A stretch of DNA of 64,000 nt from NCBI GenBank assembly GCA_947588995.1, contig CANPZI010000009.1, positions 1 to 64,000 of the forward strand. Reading direction: 5' to 3'. Of the stretch, positions 38,053 to 47,375 are shown piece by piece. The stretch is from an uncultured Lachnospiraceae bacterium (GTDB lineage Bacteria; Bacillota; Clostridia; Lachnospirales; Lachnospiraceae). The notes under the pieces were generated by a model. It had not been told where the DNA came from, did not search any database, and saw only the letters and a list, made by a program, of their open reading frames with translations. The translations under genes were made by a program, and so were the position numbers. How positions within the stretch are numbered: the first letter of the stretch is position 1; each line of letters starts with the position of its first letter.

Positions 38053-38081
38053 TTGAAAAACGGCAGGTTTCGTGCTATGGT
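38053..38081 (+). promoter_or_regulatory. Sigma-A promoter of the murE operon
   Basis: TTGAAA (38053-38058), a 17-base spacer and TATGGT (38076-38081), about 28 bases before the start of murE. Confidence 0.6.
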
Positions 38082-38109
38082 AGTTAGATAAGAAAGATCG
38101 CAGGGGGTA

Positions 38110-39579
38110 ATGATGGCGGCGCTGAAAAATTTGTTGGAACATGTGGAGTGCGAGTGTGTCCGGGGCACGCCGGACAGAGAGGTGACGGACATTGTGTATG
38201 ATTCCCGAAAGGTCGTGCCGGGCTGTATGTTTATCTGCATCGCGGGCGCGGTGACGGACGGCCATGCTTTTGCCGCGGATGCGGTTTTGGCCGGGGCGTC
38301 TGTCATTGTGGAAGAGAGGGAGACAGAGCTGCCGGCAGAGGCCGATGTGACGGTGATCAGAGTGCCGGATACGCACTATGCCATGGCGTTTCTGTCCGCC
38401 AATTTCTTCGGCAATCCCGCGAAAGAGATGAAGATCATCGGCATCACGGGGACGAAAGGCAAGACGACCACGACTTATCTTGTGAAGTCCATTCTGGAGC
38501 ATGCCGGGCACAGAGTCGGTCTGATCGGCACGATTGAAATCATTATCGGCGGGACGCGCATTCACGCCGACCACACCACGCCGGAGTCCTATCTGGTGCA
38601 AAAGTATTTCAGGCAGATGGCGGACGCCGGCTGCGACACGGTAGTGATGGAGGTGTCCTCCCAGGGGCTGATGCTCCACAGGACGCAGGGCTTTGTGTTT
38701 GACTACGGCATTTTCACGAATATAGAACCGGACCACATCGGCAGGGGGGAACACAGAGACTTCGACGACTATCTGCACTGCAAAGGACTTCTCTTCAGAC
38801 AGTGCAGAGTCGGGATTGTCAATCATGACGACGCTCACTGGGAGGCGGTCACGGAGGGCCACACCTGTGAACTGGAGACTTACGGCATCGATACGGCAGC
38901 TGATCTTCGGGCACAGAATATCACGTTTCTGCGGGAGGCCGGCAGCCTCGGCATGGCTTTCGATGTGACCGGGCTTGTGAATATGCGCGTGCAGATCGCG
39001 ACACCAGGCAAATTCAGCGTCTACAACGCCCTGACCGCAATCGCCATCTGCAGGCATTTCGGCGTCGGCGAAGAGGACATACGGGCCGCGCTGCTCGCCG
39101 CCAGGGTAAAAGGCAGAATCGAGCCCGTCAAAGTATCCGACGAGTTCACGCTGTTAATCGACTATGCTCACAATGCGATGGCCTTAAAGAGTCTGCTCAC
39201 CACGCTGCGGGAGTATGAACCCCACAGGCTGATCTGTCTCTTTGGGTGCGGCGGCAACCGCGCGAAGTCCCGGCGATATGAGATGGGAGAGGTGAGCGGC
39301 AGGCTGGCGGATCTCACGATCATCACCTCAGACAATCCGCGCACCGAGGAGCCGCAGGCGATCATCGACGACATTAAGACCGGCATCGGCAGGACGGACG
39401 GCAGATACGTGGAAATCTGTGACAGAAAAGAGGCTATTGCCTACGCCATCGCCCACGGCGAGCCGGGGGACATCATTGTGCTGGCAGGCAAGGGACACGA
39501 GGATTACCAGGAGATCAACGGCGTGAAATATCCGATGGATGAGAGGGTGCTGATCCGGGAGATTCTCGAAGGAAGGTAG
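38110..39579 (+). CDS. murE: UDP-MurNAc-L-Ala-D-Glu:meso-diaminopimelate ligase
   Basis: A 489-residue Mur ligase adding the third residue to the peptidoglycan stem. Motifs: the ATP loop GITGTKGKTTTTYLVK, 'HTTPESYLVQKYFRQM', 'EVSSQGLMLHRTQGF', 'IDYAHNAMALKSLL', and SDNPRTEEP. The DNPR motif is associated with meso-diaminopimelate rather than lysine. ATG 38110 and ATG 38113 are adjacent; GGGGG precedes both. First gene of a long co-directional run to rlmN. Confidence 0.95.
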   Translation: MMAALKNLLEHVECECVRGTPDREVTDIVYDSRKVVPGCMFICIAGAVTDGHAFAADAVLAGASVIVEERETELPAEADVTVIRVPDTHYAMAFLSANFFGNPAKEMKIIGITGTKGKTTTTYLVKSILEHAGHRVGLIGTIEIIIGGTRIHADHTTPESYLVQKYFRQMADAGCDTVVMEVSSQGLMLHRTQGFVFDYGIFTNIEPDHIGRGEHRDFDDYLHCKGLLFRQCRVGIVNHDDAHWEAVTEGHTCELETYGIDTAADLRAQNITFLREAGSLGMAFDVTGLVNMRVQIATPGKFSVYNALTAIAICRHFGVGEEDIRAALLAARVKGRIEPVKVSDEFTLLIDYAHNAMALKSLLTTLREYEPHRLICLFGCGGNRAKSRRYEMGEVSGRLADLTIITSDNPRTEEPQAIIDDIKTGIGRTDGRYVEICDRKEAIAYAIAHGEPGDIIVLAGKGHEDYQEINGVKYPMDERVLIREILEGR

Positions 39580-39585
39580 TGCGGC

Positions 39586-41835
39586 ATGGCGGAGAGATAC
39601 GCGGATATCATCGTGGATATTTCCCATGAAAAAGTAGACCGTCCGTTTCAGTACAGGATTCCCCCCGAATTGTCCGCGGCCGTATATCCGGGTGTGCGCG
39701 TGCATGTGCCTTTCGGCATCGGCAACCGGGACAAGGTCGGTTATGTGGTGGATGTCTCGGACAGGGCTGCCTACCCGGCAGAGAAGATCAAGGATATCGC
39801 CGCGGTGGACGATAAAGCCGTCTCGGTGCAGAGCAGACAGATCCGGATCGCCTACTGGCTGAAGAGACAGTATGGCTCTACCATGATCGCGGCGTTGAAA
39901 ACTGTTCTGCCGGTAAAGCAGAAACTGCGCCAGCTGGAGCAGAAGAAAGTCACCGCCTGTCTTACGGCGGAGGAACTGCTGGAGGCTGCGCGGGAGTGCG
40001 GGGAGAGGCGCCAGACGGCGAAAGCGAGGGTGCTTTGCGCGCTGTCGGAGGATGGGACGCTGCCCTATGAGCTGATCCGGCGCAAGCTGAATGTTGCGCC
40101 TGCGACCATGCAGGCGTTGGAAAAGCAGGGATTTTTGCGGATCGAGACGGAGAGTATCTACAGAAATCCCGTGAAACCCATGGCGGGGACGGAGAAAAAA
40201 ATCGTACTGAGCGAGGCGCAGCGCACTGTCATAGAGGATGTTCTGCGCGACTATCGGGCGGGGAAACCGCAGACTTATCTGCTGCACGGCGTCACCGGCA
40301 GCGGTAAGACAGAGGTGTATCTGGGGATCATAGAGCAGATGATCGCCATGGGAAAACAGGCTATCGTGCTGATCCCGGAGATTGCCCTTACCTATCAGAC
40401 GCTGCTTCGCTTCTACAGGCGCTTCGGCGACCGGGTATCCGTGATGAATTCCACCCTGTCCCAGGGAGAAAAATATGATCAGATGCGGCGGGCGGCGGCA
40501 GGGGATATCGATGTGATCATCGGCCCGCGCTCGGCGCTTTTTACCCCCTTTCCCGCGCTGGGGGTGATCGTGGTGGATGAGGAACACGAGGGAAGCTATA
40601 AGAGCGAATCCGCGCCGAAGTACCATGCCAGAGAGACGGCGATACAGATTGCGTCCATGCACGGCGCGGCCGTGGTGCTGGGATCGGCGACTCCCTCAAT
40701 GGAGGCGTACTGGCGCGCGCAGCAAGGCGAGTATCGGCTGTATGAGATGCGCGCCAGGCATGGTTCAAGCAGGCTGCCGGACGTCCATATCGTCGATCTG
40801 CGGGAGGAGTTACGGCACGGCAACCGATCCGTGTTCAGCGGCATGCTGCGGGAACTGATGAAGCGGCGCCTGGCGGCGGGGGAGCAGACGATGCTCTTTT
40901 TGAACCGGCGGGGCTATGCGGGCTTCGTCTCCTGCAGAGCCTGCGGGCATGTGATGAAGTGTCCCCACTGTGACGTATCGCTCTCCGAGCACGGCAACGG
41001 TATGCTGGTGTGCCACTACTGCGGCTATGAGGAGAGAAGACGGGCAAACTGCCCCGTCTGCGGCTCCAAGTACCTGCTGGGCTTTAAGGCGGGTACGGAG
41101 CAGATCGTGGAGGCGCTTCGCGGGGAATTTCCGGAGGCGCGTGTGCTGCGCATGGATGCCGATACCACCCGCACCAGGGAGAGCTATGAGAAGATCCTGG
41201 CGGCTTTTGCCGACGGGCGGGCGGATATCCTGGTAGGCACGCAGATGATCGTCAAGGGGCACGATTTTCCCAATGTCACGCTGGTGGGGATTCTGGCGGC
41301 GGATCTGTCCCTCAACCGGAGCGATTACCGCGCGAGTGAGCGGACATTTCAGCTCCTGACTCAGGCGGCAGGCCGGGCCGGCAGGGGCGATAAGCCGGGG
41401 GAGGTCGTCATCCAGACCTATCAGCCGGAGCACTACAGCATCGTACATGCGGCTATGCAGGATTATCAGGGTTTCTATGAGGAGGAGATTCTCTACCGGG
41501 AACTGATGCAGTATCCGCCCATCGCCCACATGCTGGCGGTGCTTGTCACCTCCGCGGATGACGCGGCGGGCGCGGCGCTGTGTGCGCAGCTGGCGGCGCT
41601 GGTGAAAGACAGGACGGACGAGGATGGACGCGGCGGGCAAAAGTCTCAGGTGATCGGGCCTGTGCCGGCGTCGATCGCCAAAATCAATGATCTGTACCGC
41701 CATGTACTCTATGTGAAAGATGCGGATTATGAAAGACTGGTGGAGATCAAGGATATGCTGGAGCTTTACAGCAGAGAAAAAGAGCGGAAAAACCTGACGG
41801 TACAGTATGATTTCGACCCGATGAATACATATTAA
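39586..41835 (+). CDS. priA: Primosomal replication restart helicase PriA
   Basis: A 749-residue superfamily 2 helicase. An N-terminal 3'-end-binding domain (FQYRIP...VYPGVRVHVPFG) is followed by Walker A GVTGSGKTEVYL, the VVDEEHEGSYKSE box and two zinc-binding CxxC groups (CRACGHVMKCPHCD, CHYCGYEERRRANCPVCG). The C-terminal helicase half contains GTQMIVKGHDFPNVTLVG and QAAGRAGR. It restarts stalled replication forks. It is 6 bp after murE. Confidence 0.96.
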   Translation: MAERYADIIVDISHEKVDRPFQYRIPPELSAAVYPGVRVHVPFGIGNRDKVGYVVDVSDRAAYPAEKIKDIAAVDDKAVSVQSRQIRIAYWLKRQYGSTMIAALKTVLPVKQKLRQLEQKKVTACLTAEELLEAARECGERRQTAKARVLCALSEDGTLPYELIRRKLNVAPATMQALEKQGFLRIETESIYRNPVKPMAGTEKKIVLSEAQRTVIEDVLRDYRAGKPQTYLLHGVTGSGKTEVYLGIIEQMIAMGKQAIVLIPEIALTYQTLLRFYRRFGDRVSVMNSTLSQGEKYDQMRRAAAGDIDVIIGPRSALFTPFPALGVIVVDEEHEGSYKSESAPKYHARETAIQIASMHGAAVVLGSATPSMEAYWRAQQGEYRLYEMRARHGSSRLPDVHIVDLREELRHGNRSVFSGMLRELMKRRLAAGEQTMLFLNRRGYAGFVSCRACGHVMKCPHCDVSLSEHGNGMLVCHYCGYEERRRANCPVCGSKYLLGFKAGTEQIVEALRGEFPEARVLRMDADTTRTRESYEKILAAFADGRADILVGTQMIVKGHDFPNVTLVGILAADLSLNRSDYRASERTFQLLTQAAGRAGRGDKPGEVVIQTYQPEHYSIVHAAMQDYQGFYEEEILYRELMQYPPIAHMLAVLVTSADDAAGAALCAQLAALVKDRTDEDGRGGQKSQVIGPVPASIAKINDLYRHVLYVKDADYERLVEIKDMLELYSREKERKNLTVQYDFDPMNTY

Positions 41836-41864
41836 CAACAGAGGAAGAAAAAGGGAGGAGCAGT

Positions 41865-42347
41865 ATGGCAATCAGAAAGATCAGGGAGATGGGTGATCCG
41901 GTCCTGGAGAAAAAGTGCAAGGAAGTGACGGAGATCACGCCTAGGGTACAGGAACTGATAGACGATATGTTCGAGACGCTGTATGAAGCCGAAGGCGTAG
42001 GGCTGGCCGCGCCGCAGGTGGGAATTCTGAAGAGGATCGTTGTGATCGATGTCACGGGGGAGGATCCGCTTCTGCTCATCAATCCGAAAATTCTGGAAAC
42101 CAGCGGAGAGCAGGAGGGATACGAGGGCTGCCTGAGCGTGCCCGGCAAGAGCGGGATTGTGACGAGGCCCAACTATGTCAAGGTGCTCGCCTGTGACGAG
42201 AACATGAAGCCTTTTGAACTGGAGGGGACGGAGCTTCTGGCGAGAGCGCTCTGCCATGAGCTGGATCATCTGGACGGCCACCTGTATGTGGAGAAAGTGG
42301 CGGGCCCGCTTGTGAACACGGCGGATCTGGCGGAGACCGAAGAGTAG
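41865..42347 (+). CDS. def: Peptide deformylase
   Basis: A 160-residue metalloenzyme removing the formyl group from nascent N-terminal methionine. Motif 1 GVGLAAPQVG, motif 2 EGCLSVPG with metal-binding Cys, and motif 3 HELDHLDG with the HExxH pair are all present. GGGAGGAG precedes the ATG. It is followed by fmt, the partner enzyme of the formylation cycle. Confidence 0.97.
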   Translation: MAIRKIREMGDPVLEKKCKEVTEITPRVQELIDDMFETLYEAEGVGLAAPQVGILKRIVVIDVTGEDPLLLINPKILETSGEQEGYEGCLSVPGKSGIVTRPNYVKVLACDENMKPFELEGTELLARALCHELDHLDGHLYVEKVAGPLVNTADLAETEE

Positions 42348-42374
42348 CCAGAAAGCTTCGGAACGGAGGAAGAC

Positions 42375-43337
42375 ATGAAGATCGTATTTATGGGAACGCC
42401 CGATTTCGCGGTCAGCGCGCTGCAGGCCATCATAGAGGCGGGGCACGAAGTGGCCGCCGTGGTGACGCAGCCGGATAAGCCGCGGGGAAGAGGCAGGGAA
42501 ATGCAGGCGACGCCGGTGAAAGTATGTGCGCTGGCTCACGATATTCCGGTGTTCCAGCCGGTGAAGATCAGGGAGCCGGAAGCGGTGGGGACGCTGCGCG
42601 CATACGGAGCGGATATCTTTGTGGTGGCTGCTTTCGGGCAGATCCTGACGGAGGAGATTCTGACCATGCCCAGATACGGCTGCGTAAACATCCATGCCTC
42701 CCTGCTGCCAAAGTACAGAGGGGCGGCGCCGATTCAGCAGGCTGTCATCGACGGGGAGAAAGTCAGCGGTGTCACCATCATGCAGATGGACAGGGGAATC
42801 GACACGGGAGACATACTCATGAAAGCGGAGGTCCCCATCGCCGACAGAGAGACCGGCGACAGTCTCCATGACAAGCTGGCGGCGGCCGGCGCAAGGCTGA
42901 TTACGGAGGCGCTTCCCCTGATTGAGCGGGGTGAGGTGACGCCGGTGAAGCAGAACGACGAGGAGGCTTCTTATGTCAGAACACTGCGGAAGAATATGGG
43001 CAGGATCGACTGGCAGCAGGATGCCGTCACCCTGGACCGGCTGATCCGCGGTCTGCTCTCCTGGCCGGGGGCTTTCACGGTCCGCGGCGGCAGGATACTC
43101 AAAATCTGGGAGGCTGAGCCGGTGACGGCGGAAGAGATGCGCCCAAAGGCTAAAATTCTGCCGGAGGAGGCAGAGCCGGGCACGGTGGCCCTCGTGGAGC
43201 GGGACGCTTTCTATGTGCGGACGGGGAACGGCTTTATGAAGATTCTGGCCGTGCAGCCGGAAGGAAAGAAGCGCATGGCGGTGTCAGATTTTCTGCGGGG
43301 CTATCCGGTAGAGGCGGGGGAGCTGTTGGGAGCATAA
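42375..43337 (+). CDS. fmt: Methionyl-tRNA formyltransferase
   Basis: A 320-residue enzyme formylating initiator Met-tRNA with 10-formyl-tetrahydrofolate. It has KIVFMGTPDFAVSALQAI at the N-terminus, VNIHASLLPKYRGAAPIQQA (Asn-His active-site segment), GVTIMQMDRGIDTGDIL, and a C-terminal OB-like domain (about residues 205-315). ACGGAGGAAG precedes the ATG. Downstream of def, as in many bacteria. Confidence 0.97.
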   Translation: MKIVFMGTPDFAVSALQAIIEAGHEVAAVVTQPDKPRGRGREMQATPVKVCALAHDIPVFQPVKIREPEAVGTLRAYGADIFVVAAFGQILTEEILTMPRYGCVNIHASLLPKYRGAAPIQQAVIDGEKVSGVTIMQMDRGIDTGDILMKAEVPIADRETGDSLHDKLAAAGARLITEALPLIERGEVTPVKQNDEEASYVRTLRKNMGRIDWQQDAVTLDRLIRGLLSWPGAFTVRGGRILKIWEAEPVTAEEMRPKAKILPEEAEPGTVALVERDAFYVRTGNGFMKILAVQPEGKKRMAVSDFLRGYPVEAGELLGA

Positions 43338-43356
43338 GAGGAAAGGAAGGATAAAC

Positions 43357-44091
43357 ATGGGTTATTATGGTGGTTATTATGGTCTTTATCACAGTCCGTT
43401 TTATTTCGATCCGACCTATATTCTGGTGCTGATCGGGGCGGTACTGTGCATCTGGGCGCAGGCGCGCGTCACCTCCACTTACGGGAAGTATTCCCGCGTC
43501 AGGAGCAGGAGCGGCATGACGGGCGCGCAGGCGGCGCAGAGAATTTTGCAGATGTCGGGCATCCATGATGTGCGCATCGAGCATGTGAGAGGCAGCCTGA
43601 CAGATCACTACGACCCCTCGGCCAAGGTGCTTCGCCTGTCGGATACCGTGTACGCCTCCGATTCCGTGGCTGCCATCGGGGTGGCGGCGCACGAGTGCGG
43701 ACATGCGCTGCAGCACCACAGGGGCTATGCGCCTCTGACATTCCGAACGGCGCTCGTGCCGGTGGCGAACATCGGCTCTATGGCGGGCGTGCCGCTCATT
43801 CTGCTGGGTGTGATTCTCGGCATGAGCCAGACGCTGATCCAGATCGGTATCTGGGTGTTCGCGCTGTCGGTGCTTTTCCAGGTGGTGACGCTTCCCGTAG
43901 AGTTTAACGCCTCCTCCAGGGCGCTGGCGATGCTCGGCGACTATGGCATGATGGAGCCTGGCGAGGTCAAGGGCTGCCGCAAGGTGCTGTCTGCCGCGGC
44001 GCTCACCTATGTGGCTGCCGCAGCGACGGCCATTCTGCAGCTTCTCAGGCTGATTCTGCTGTTTGGCGGCAGGGGCAGCCGGGACGACTGA
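43357..44091 (+). CDS. Zinc-dependent membrane metallopeptidase, YugP family
   Basis: A 244-residue protein with a Tyr-Gly-rich N-terminus, a helix at about 25-42, the zinc motif AAHECGHALQHH (HExxH) near residue 113, and further helices around 130-180 and 215-238. This is the DUF1751/YugP-type neutral zinc metallopeptidase family. Substrates are not known. The gene is embedded between fmt and rsmB, a common Firmicute order. Confidence 0.92.
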   Translation: MGYYGGYYGLYHSPFYFDPTYILVLIGAVLCIWAQARVTSTYGKYSRVRSRSGMTGAQAAQRILQMSGIHDVRIEHVRGSLTDHYDPSAKVLRLSDTVYASDSVAAIGVAAHECGHALQHHRGYAPLTFRTALVPVANIGSMAGVPLILLGVILGMSQTLIQIGIWVFALSVLFQVVTLPVEFNASSRALAMLGDYGMMEPGEVKGCRKVLSAAALTYVAAAATAILQLLRLILLFGGRGSRDD

Positions 44092-44146
44092 ACAGGCGGT
44101 GCAGGGACCGCGGGGCACTGCAGCGGTGTGAAAATGTGGTGAAGAG

Positions 44147-45499
44147 ATGAATGTACGGGAGATTGTTCTGGATATTCTGCTGGAACTGTCGCGGGAAAAT
44201 GAATACAGCAATGTCCTGATTGCCGTTGTCCTGGAAAAGTACGATTATCTGGACGGCAGAGAGAAATCGTTTATCAAGAGGGTCGCGGCGGGAACCGTCG
44301 AGCGCAGGATTCAGATCGACTATGTGCTCGGCCGGTTCTCCAAAGTGCCCGTGGAGAAGATGAAGCCGCTCATTCGCGAGCTGCTTCGCATGAGCTGCTA
44401 CCAGATTCTTTTTATGGACAATATCCCCGATGCGGCTGTCTGCAACGAGGCGGTGAAGCTTGCGAAAAAACGGCATTTTCAGTCTCTGCAGGGCTATGTC
44501 AACGGTGTGCTGCGCGCGGTCGCAAGAGGCAGGGAGCAGATTGTCTATCCGGACAGACGGACGGCCTGCCGGGAGTACCTGTCGGTATGCTGTTCCATGC
44601 CGCCATGGCTCGTTGCGCACTTCTGCGATGCTTACGGCGAGGAACGGTGCGGGCAGATCCTGCAGGCTTTTTTGCAGCCCGGTGCAGTCGGCATCAGGTT
44701 TCAGGACGCGGTGGATGAGGAGGAGCGAAAACGTCTGCTGGCGGCGTGGCGCAGACAGGGCGTCAGCGCGCGGATGAATCCGTATCTGCCCTATGCGGCC
44801 TCTGTGGAGAAAGCGGAGGGAATCCGCAGTCTGGAGGGCTATGCGGAGGGCGCTTTTGCGGTACAGGATGTAAGTTCCATGCTGGTGATCGAGGCGGCGG
44901 GTATCAGGGCGGGGGACACGGTGATCGACGTCTGCGCTTCCCCGGGCGGCAAGGCGCTGCACGCGGCCTCCAGGCTGGCGGGGACAGGAGAGGTCATCGC
45001 CTGTGATCTGACGCCGCGCAAGACCGAGAGAATCGAGGAGAATATGAGGCGGCTGCGCATGACGAATGTGTCCGTCAGGGTGCGCGACGCCCGCGTCCCC
45101 GATGAGGAACTGATCGGCCGGGCGGATGTGCTGATTGCGGATGTGCCCTGTTCGGGGCTCGGTGTGATCGGCCGGAAGCAGGATATCAGATACCGGGTGA
45201 CGCCCGATTCCATACAGGAACTCATAGGGCTGCAGAAAGATATTCTGCGGAACGCGGTGCGGTATCTGAAGCCGGACGGCATCATGATGTATAGCACATG
45301 TACCATGAATCCTGCCGAGAATGAAGAGACGGTGTCGTGGCTTGGCAGCGAGTGCGGCATGGAGACCGTGAGCATGGCGGGCGAGCTGCCGGAGCCTTTC
45401 CGCGAGGGCGCGGAGCGGGGGTATGTACAGCTTCTGCCGGGCATACACGGCACGGACGGTTTCTTTATCGCGAAGCTGCGCAGGAGAGGACAGAGATGA
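44147..45499 (+). CDS. rsmB: 16S rRNA (cytosine-967-C5)-methyltransferase
   Basis: A 450-residue RsmB/Sun-family enzyme. The N-terminal NusB-like domain (residues 1-~140, 'REIVLDILLELSRENEYSN') binds RNA. The methyltransferase half has the SAM loop VIDVCASPGGKALHAA, DVPCSGLGVIGRKQDIRY with one catalytic Cys, and YSTCTMNPAENEE with the other. The stop overlaps rlmN by ATGA. Confidence 0.95.
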   Translation: MNVREIVLDILLELSRENEYSNVLIAVVLEKYDYLDGREKSFIKRVAAGTVERRIQIDYVLGRFSKVPVEKMKPLIRELLRMSCYQILFMDNIPDAAVCNEAVKLAKKRHFQSLQGYVNGVLRAVARGREQIVYPDRRTACREYLSVCCSMPPWLVAHFCDAYGEERCGQILQAFLQPGAVGIRFQDAVDEEERKRLLAAWRRQGVSARMNPYLPYAASVEKAEGIRSLEGYAEGAFAVQDVSSMLVIEAAGIRAGDTVIDVCASPGGKALHAASRLAGTGEVIACDLTPRKTERIEENMRRLRMTNVSVRVRDARVPDEELIGRADVLIADVPCSGLGVIGRKQDIRYRVTPDSIQELIGLQKDILRNAVRYLKPDGIMMYSTCTMNPAENEETVSWLGSECGMETVSMAGELPEPFREGAERGYVQLLPGIHGTDGFFIAKLRRRGQR

Positions 45500-46527
45500 C
45501 GGATCTGAAATCACTTACCCTGGATGAACTGACGGCAGAGATGCAAAAGATGGGCGAGAAGTCTTTTCGGGCGAAGCAGCTGTACGGGTGGATGCACGGC
45601 AGGCAGGCCGTCTGCTATGAGGAGATGACGAATCTGCCGAGGACGCTTGCGGACAAGTGCCGGGAACGGTATGATTACATCGTGCTGAAACCGGTGCGCG
45701 TGCAGGAGTCCGCCATAGACGGCACGAGAAAGTATCTCTTTGCGCTGCCGGACGGCAATACGGTGGAGAGCGTGCTGATGCGCTATAAGCACGGCAGCTG
45801 CGTCTGCGTATCTTCCCAGGTGGGCTGCCGTATGGGGTGCCGTTTCTGTGCCTCCACGCTGGACGGTCTGGAGCGGAATCTGCTTCCCTCGGAGATGCTG
45901 GAGCAGGTGTATGCCGTCACACGGCATACCGGCGAGAGGGTGTCGAACGTGGTGGTGATGGGGAGCGGCGAGCCGTTAGACAACTACGACAATCTCCTGC
46001 GTTTCCTCGAACTGCTGACAGACGAAAACGGGCTGCATATCAGTCAGCGCAATGTCACGGTATCCACCTGCGGGATCGTGCCCAGGATGCGGCAGCTGGC
46101 GGACAGGCAGCTGCAGATCACGCTGGCGCTGTCGCTCCATGCGGCGACGGACGACAGGAGGCGGAAGCTGATGCCGGTTGCGGAGAGGTACTCCCTGAAC
46201 GAGTTGATGGAGGCGTGCGCCTACTATTTTGAACGGACAGGCAGACGGATCACTTTCGAGTACAGTCTGGTGCGGGGCGTCAACGACTCCGCGGAGGACG
46301 CCGCGCTCTTAGCCTCCCTCATCGGGCACCTCAACTGTCATGTGAATCTGATCCCGGTCAATCCGATACGGGAGAGGGACTATGTGCAGTCAGAGCGGTA
46401 TGCGGTGAACGCGTTTCGCGACAGACTGCGGGATAGAGGCTTAAATGTCACGGTAAGGCGGGAGATGGGCAGGGATATCGACGGCGCCTGCGGCCAGCTT
46501 CGGCGCAGATATATGCGGGGAGAGTAG
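45496..46527 (+). CDS. rlmN: 23S rRNA (adenine-2503-C2)-methyltransferase
   Basis: A 343-residue radical SAM methyltransferase that methylates A2503 of 23S rRNA and A37 of some tRNAs. The cluster motif is GCRMGCRFCASTLDG (CxxxCxxC); NVVVMGSGEPLDNYDN, ALSLHAATDDRRRKLMP and the C-terminal Cys (DIDGACGQLRRRY) complete the family pattern. The start overlaps the rsmB stop (ATGA), which fixes it over longer in-frame extensions. Confidence 0.96.
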   Translation: MTDLKSLTLDELTAEMQKMGEKSFRAKQLYGWMHGRQAVCYEEMTNLPRTLADKCRERYDYIVLKPVRVQESAIDGTRKYLFALPDGNTVESVLMRYKHGSCVCVSSQVGCRMGCRFCASTLDGLERNLLPSEMLEQVYAVTRHTGERVSNVVVMGSGEPLDNYDNLLRFLELLTDENGLHISQRNVTVSTCGIVPRMRQLADRQLQITLALSLHAATDDRRRKLMPVAERYSLNELMEACAYYFERTGRRITFEYSLVRGVNDSAEDAALLASLIGHLNCHVNLIPVNPIRERDYVQSERYAVNAFRDRLRDRGLNVTVRREMGRDIDGACGQLRRRYMRGE

Positions 46528-46540
46528 GCTTTTTTATTTT

Positions 46541-46569
46541 TTGACCTTTTGGCTGCAGTGTGTTAAAAT
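46541..46569 (+). promoter_or_regulatory. Sigma-A promoter of stp-stk-rsgA
   Basis: TTGACC (46541-46546), a 17-base spacer, TAAAAT (46564-46569), right after the rlmN stop. One of the best promoter matches in the window. Confidence 0.7.
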
Positions 46570-46628
46570 ATTGAAGATTATGGATATATATGGTAAGTGC
46601 GGGAAGCGACAATCAGGAGGAAGTTACG

Positions 46629-47375
46629 GTGCTTAGATCCTATGCGGTAACGGACATCGGACGGAAGAGACAATTGAATCAGGATTTTATCTATCATTCG
46701 GAGACTCCTGTGGGTAATCTGCCGAATCTGTTTATCGTGGCGGACGGCATGGGCGGACACAAGGCAGGGGACTATGCTTCCCGCTGTGCGGTGGAATGTG
46801 TGGTGGAGGAGATCGGCGCGTCGCTTGAGAAGAGTCCTGTCAGGATCATGGGGATGGCGATCGGCAAGGCGAATGCGCTCATACGCAGGCAGGCGCGGGA
46901 AAATGCGGCTTACAGCGGTATGGGCACTACGATGGTGGCCGCCACATGTATCGGGCAGTATCTTGAAGTGGCTAATGTGGGAGACAGCAGGCTGTATGTC
47001 ATAGGAGACGAAATAGAGCAGATTACAGAGGATCACTCCCTGGTGGAGGAGATGGTGCGCATGGGCGGGCTGGACCGCGCGGCTGCCAGAAACCATCCGG
47101 ACAAGAACATCATCACACGGGCGATTGGCGCGAGGGACTACGTCGACACCGATTTTTTCAGCAGGGAGATGAAGCCCGGCGAGCTGGTGATGCTGTGCTC
47201 CGACGGTCTGACCAATATGGTGGAGGACGAGGAGATATGGAAGATCCTGACAGGGGAAGGGACGCTGGAGAACAGGGTGGATCGGTTGGTGGAGACGGCC
47301 AATCGAAACGGCGGCAAGGATAATATTTCCGTGATTGTGATCGAGCCGTTAGCAGATGAGGTGGAACATGGTTAA
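46629..47375 (+). CDS. stp: PP2C-type serine/threonine phosphatase (Stp/PrpC)
   Basis: A 248-residue metal-dependent phosphatase that reverses phosphorylation by the adjacent PASTA kinase. Motifs: YAVTDIGRKRQLNQDF, VADGMGGHKAGDYAS, ANVGDSRLYVIG, LCSDGLTNMVEDEE and NGGKDNISVIVIE hold the metal-binding acids. The GTG at 46629 is chosen: AGGAGG lies about eight bases upstream and the family N-terminus starts there; an ATG at 46590 is less likely. It overlaps the kinase gene by 8 bp. Confidence 0.95.
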   Translation: MLRSYAVTDIGRKRQLNQDFIYHSETPVGNLPNLFIVADGMGGHKAGDYASRCAVECVVEEIGASLEKSPVRIMGMAIGKANALIRRQARENAAYSGMGTTMVAATCIGQYLEVANVGDSRLYVIGDEIEQITEDHSLVEEMVRMGGLDRAAARNHPDKNIITRAIGARDYVDTDFFSREMKPGELVMLCSDGLTNMVEDEEIWKILTGEGTLENRVDRLVETANRNGGKDNISVIVIEPLADEVEHG

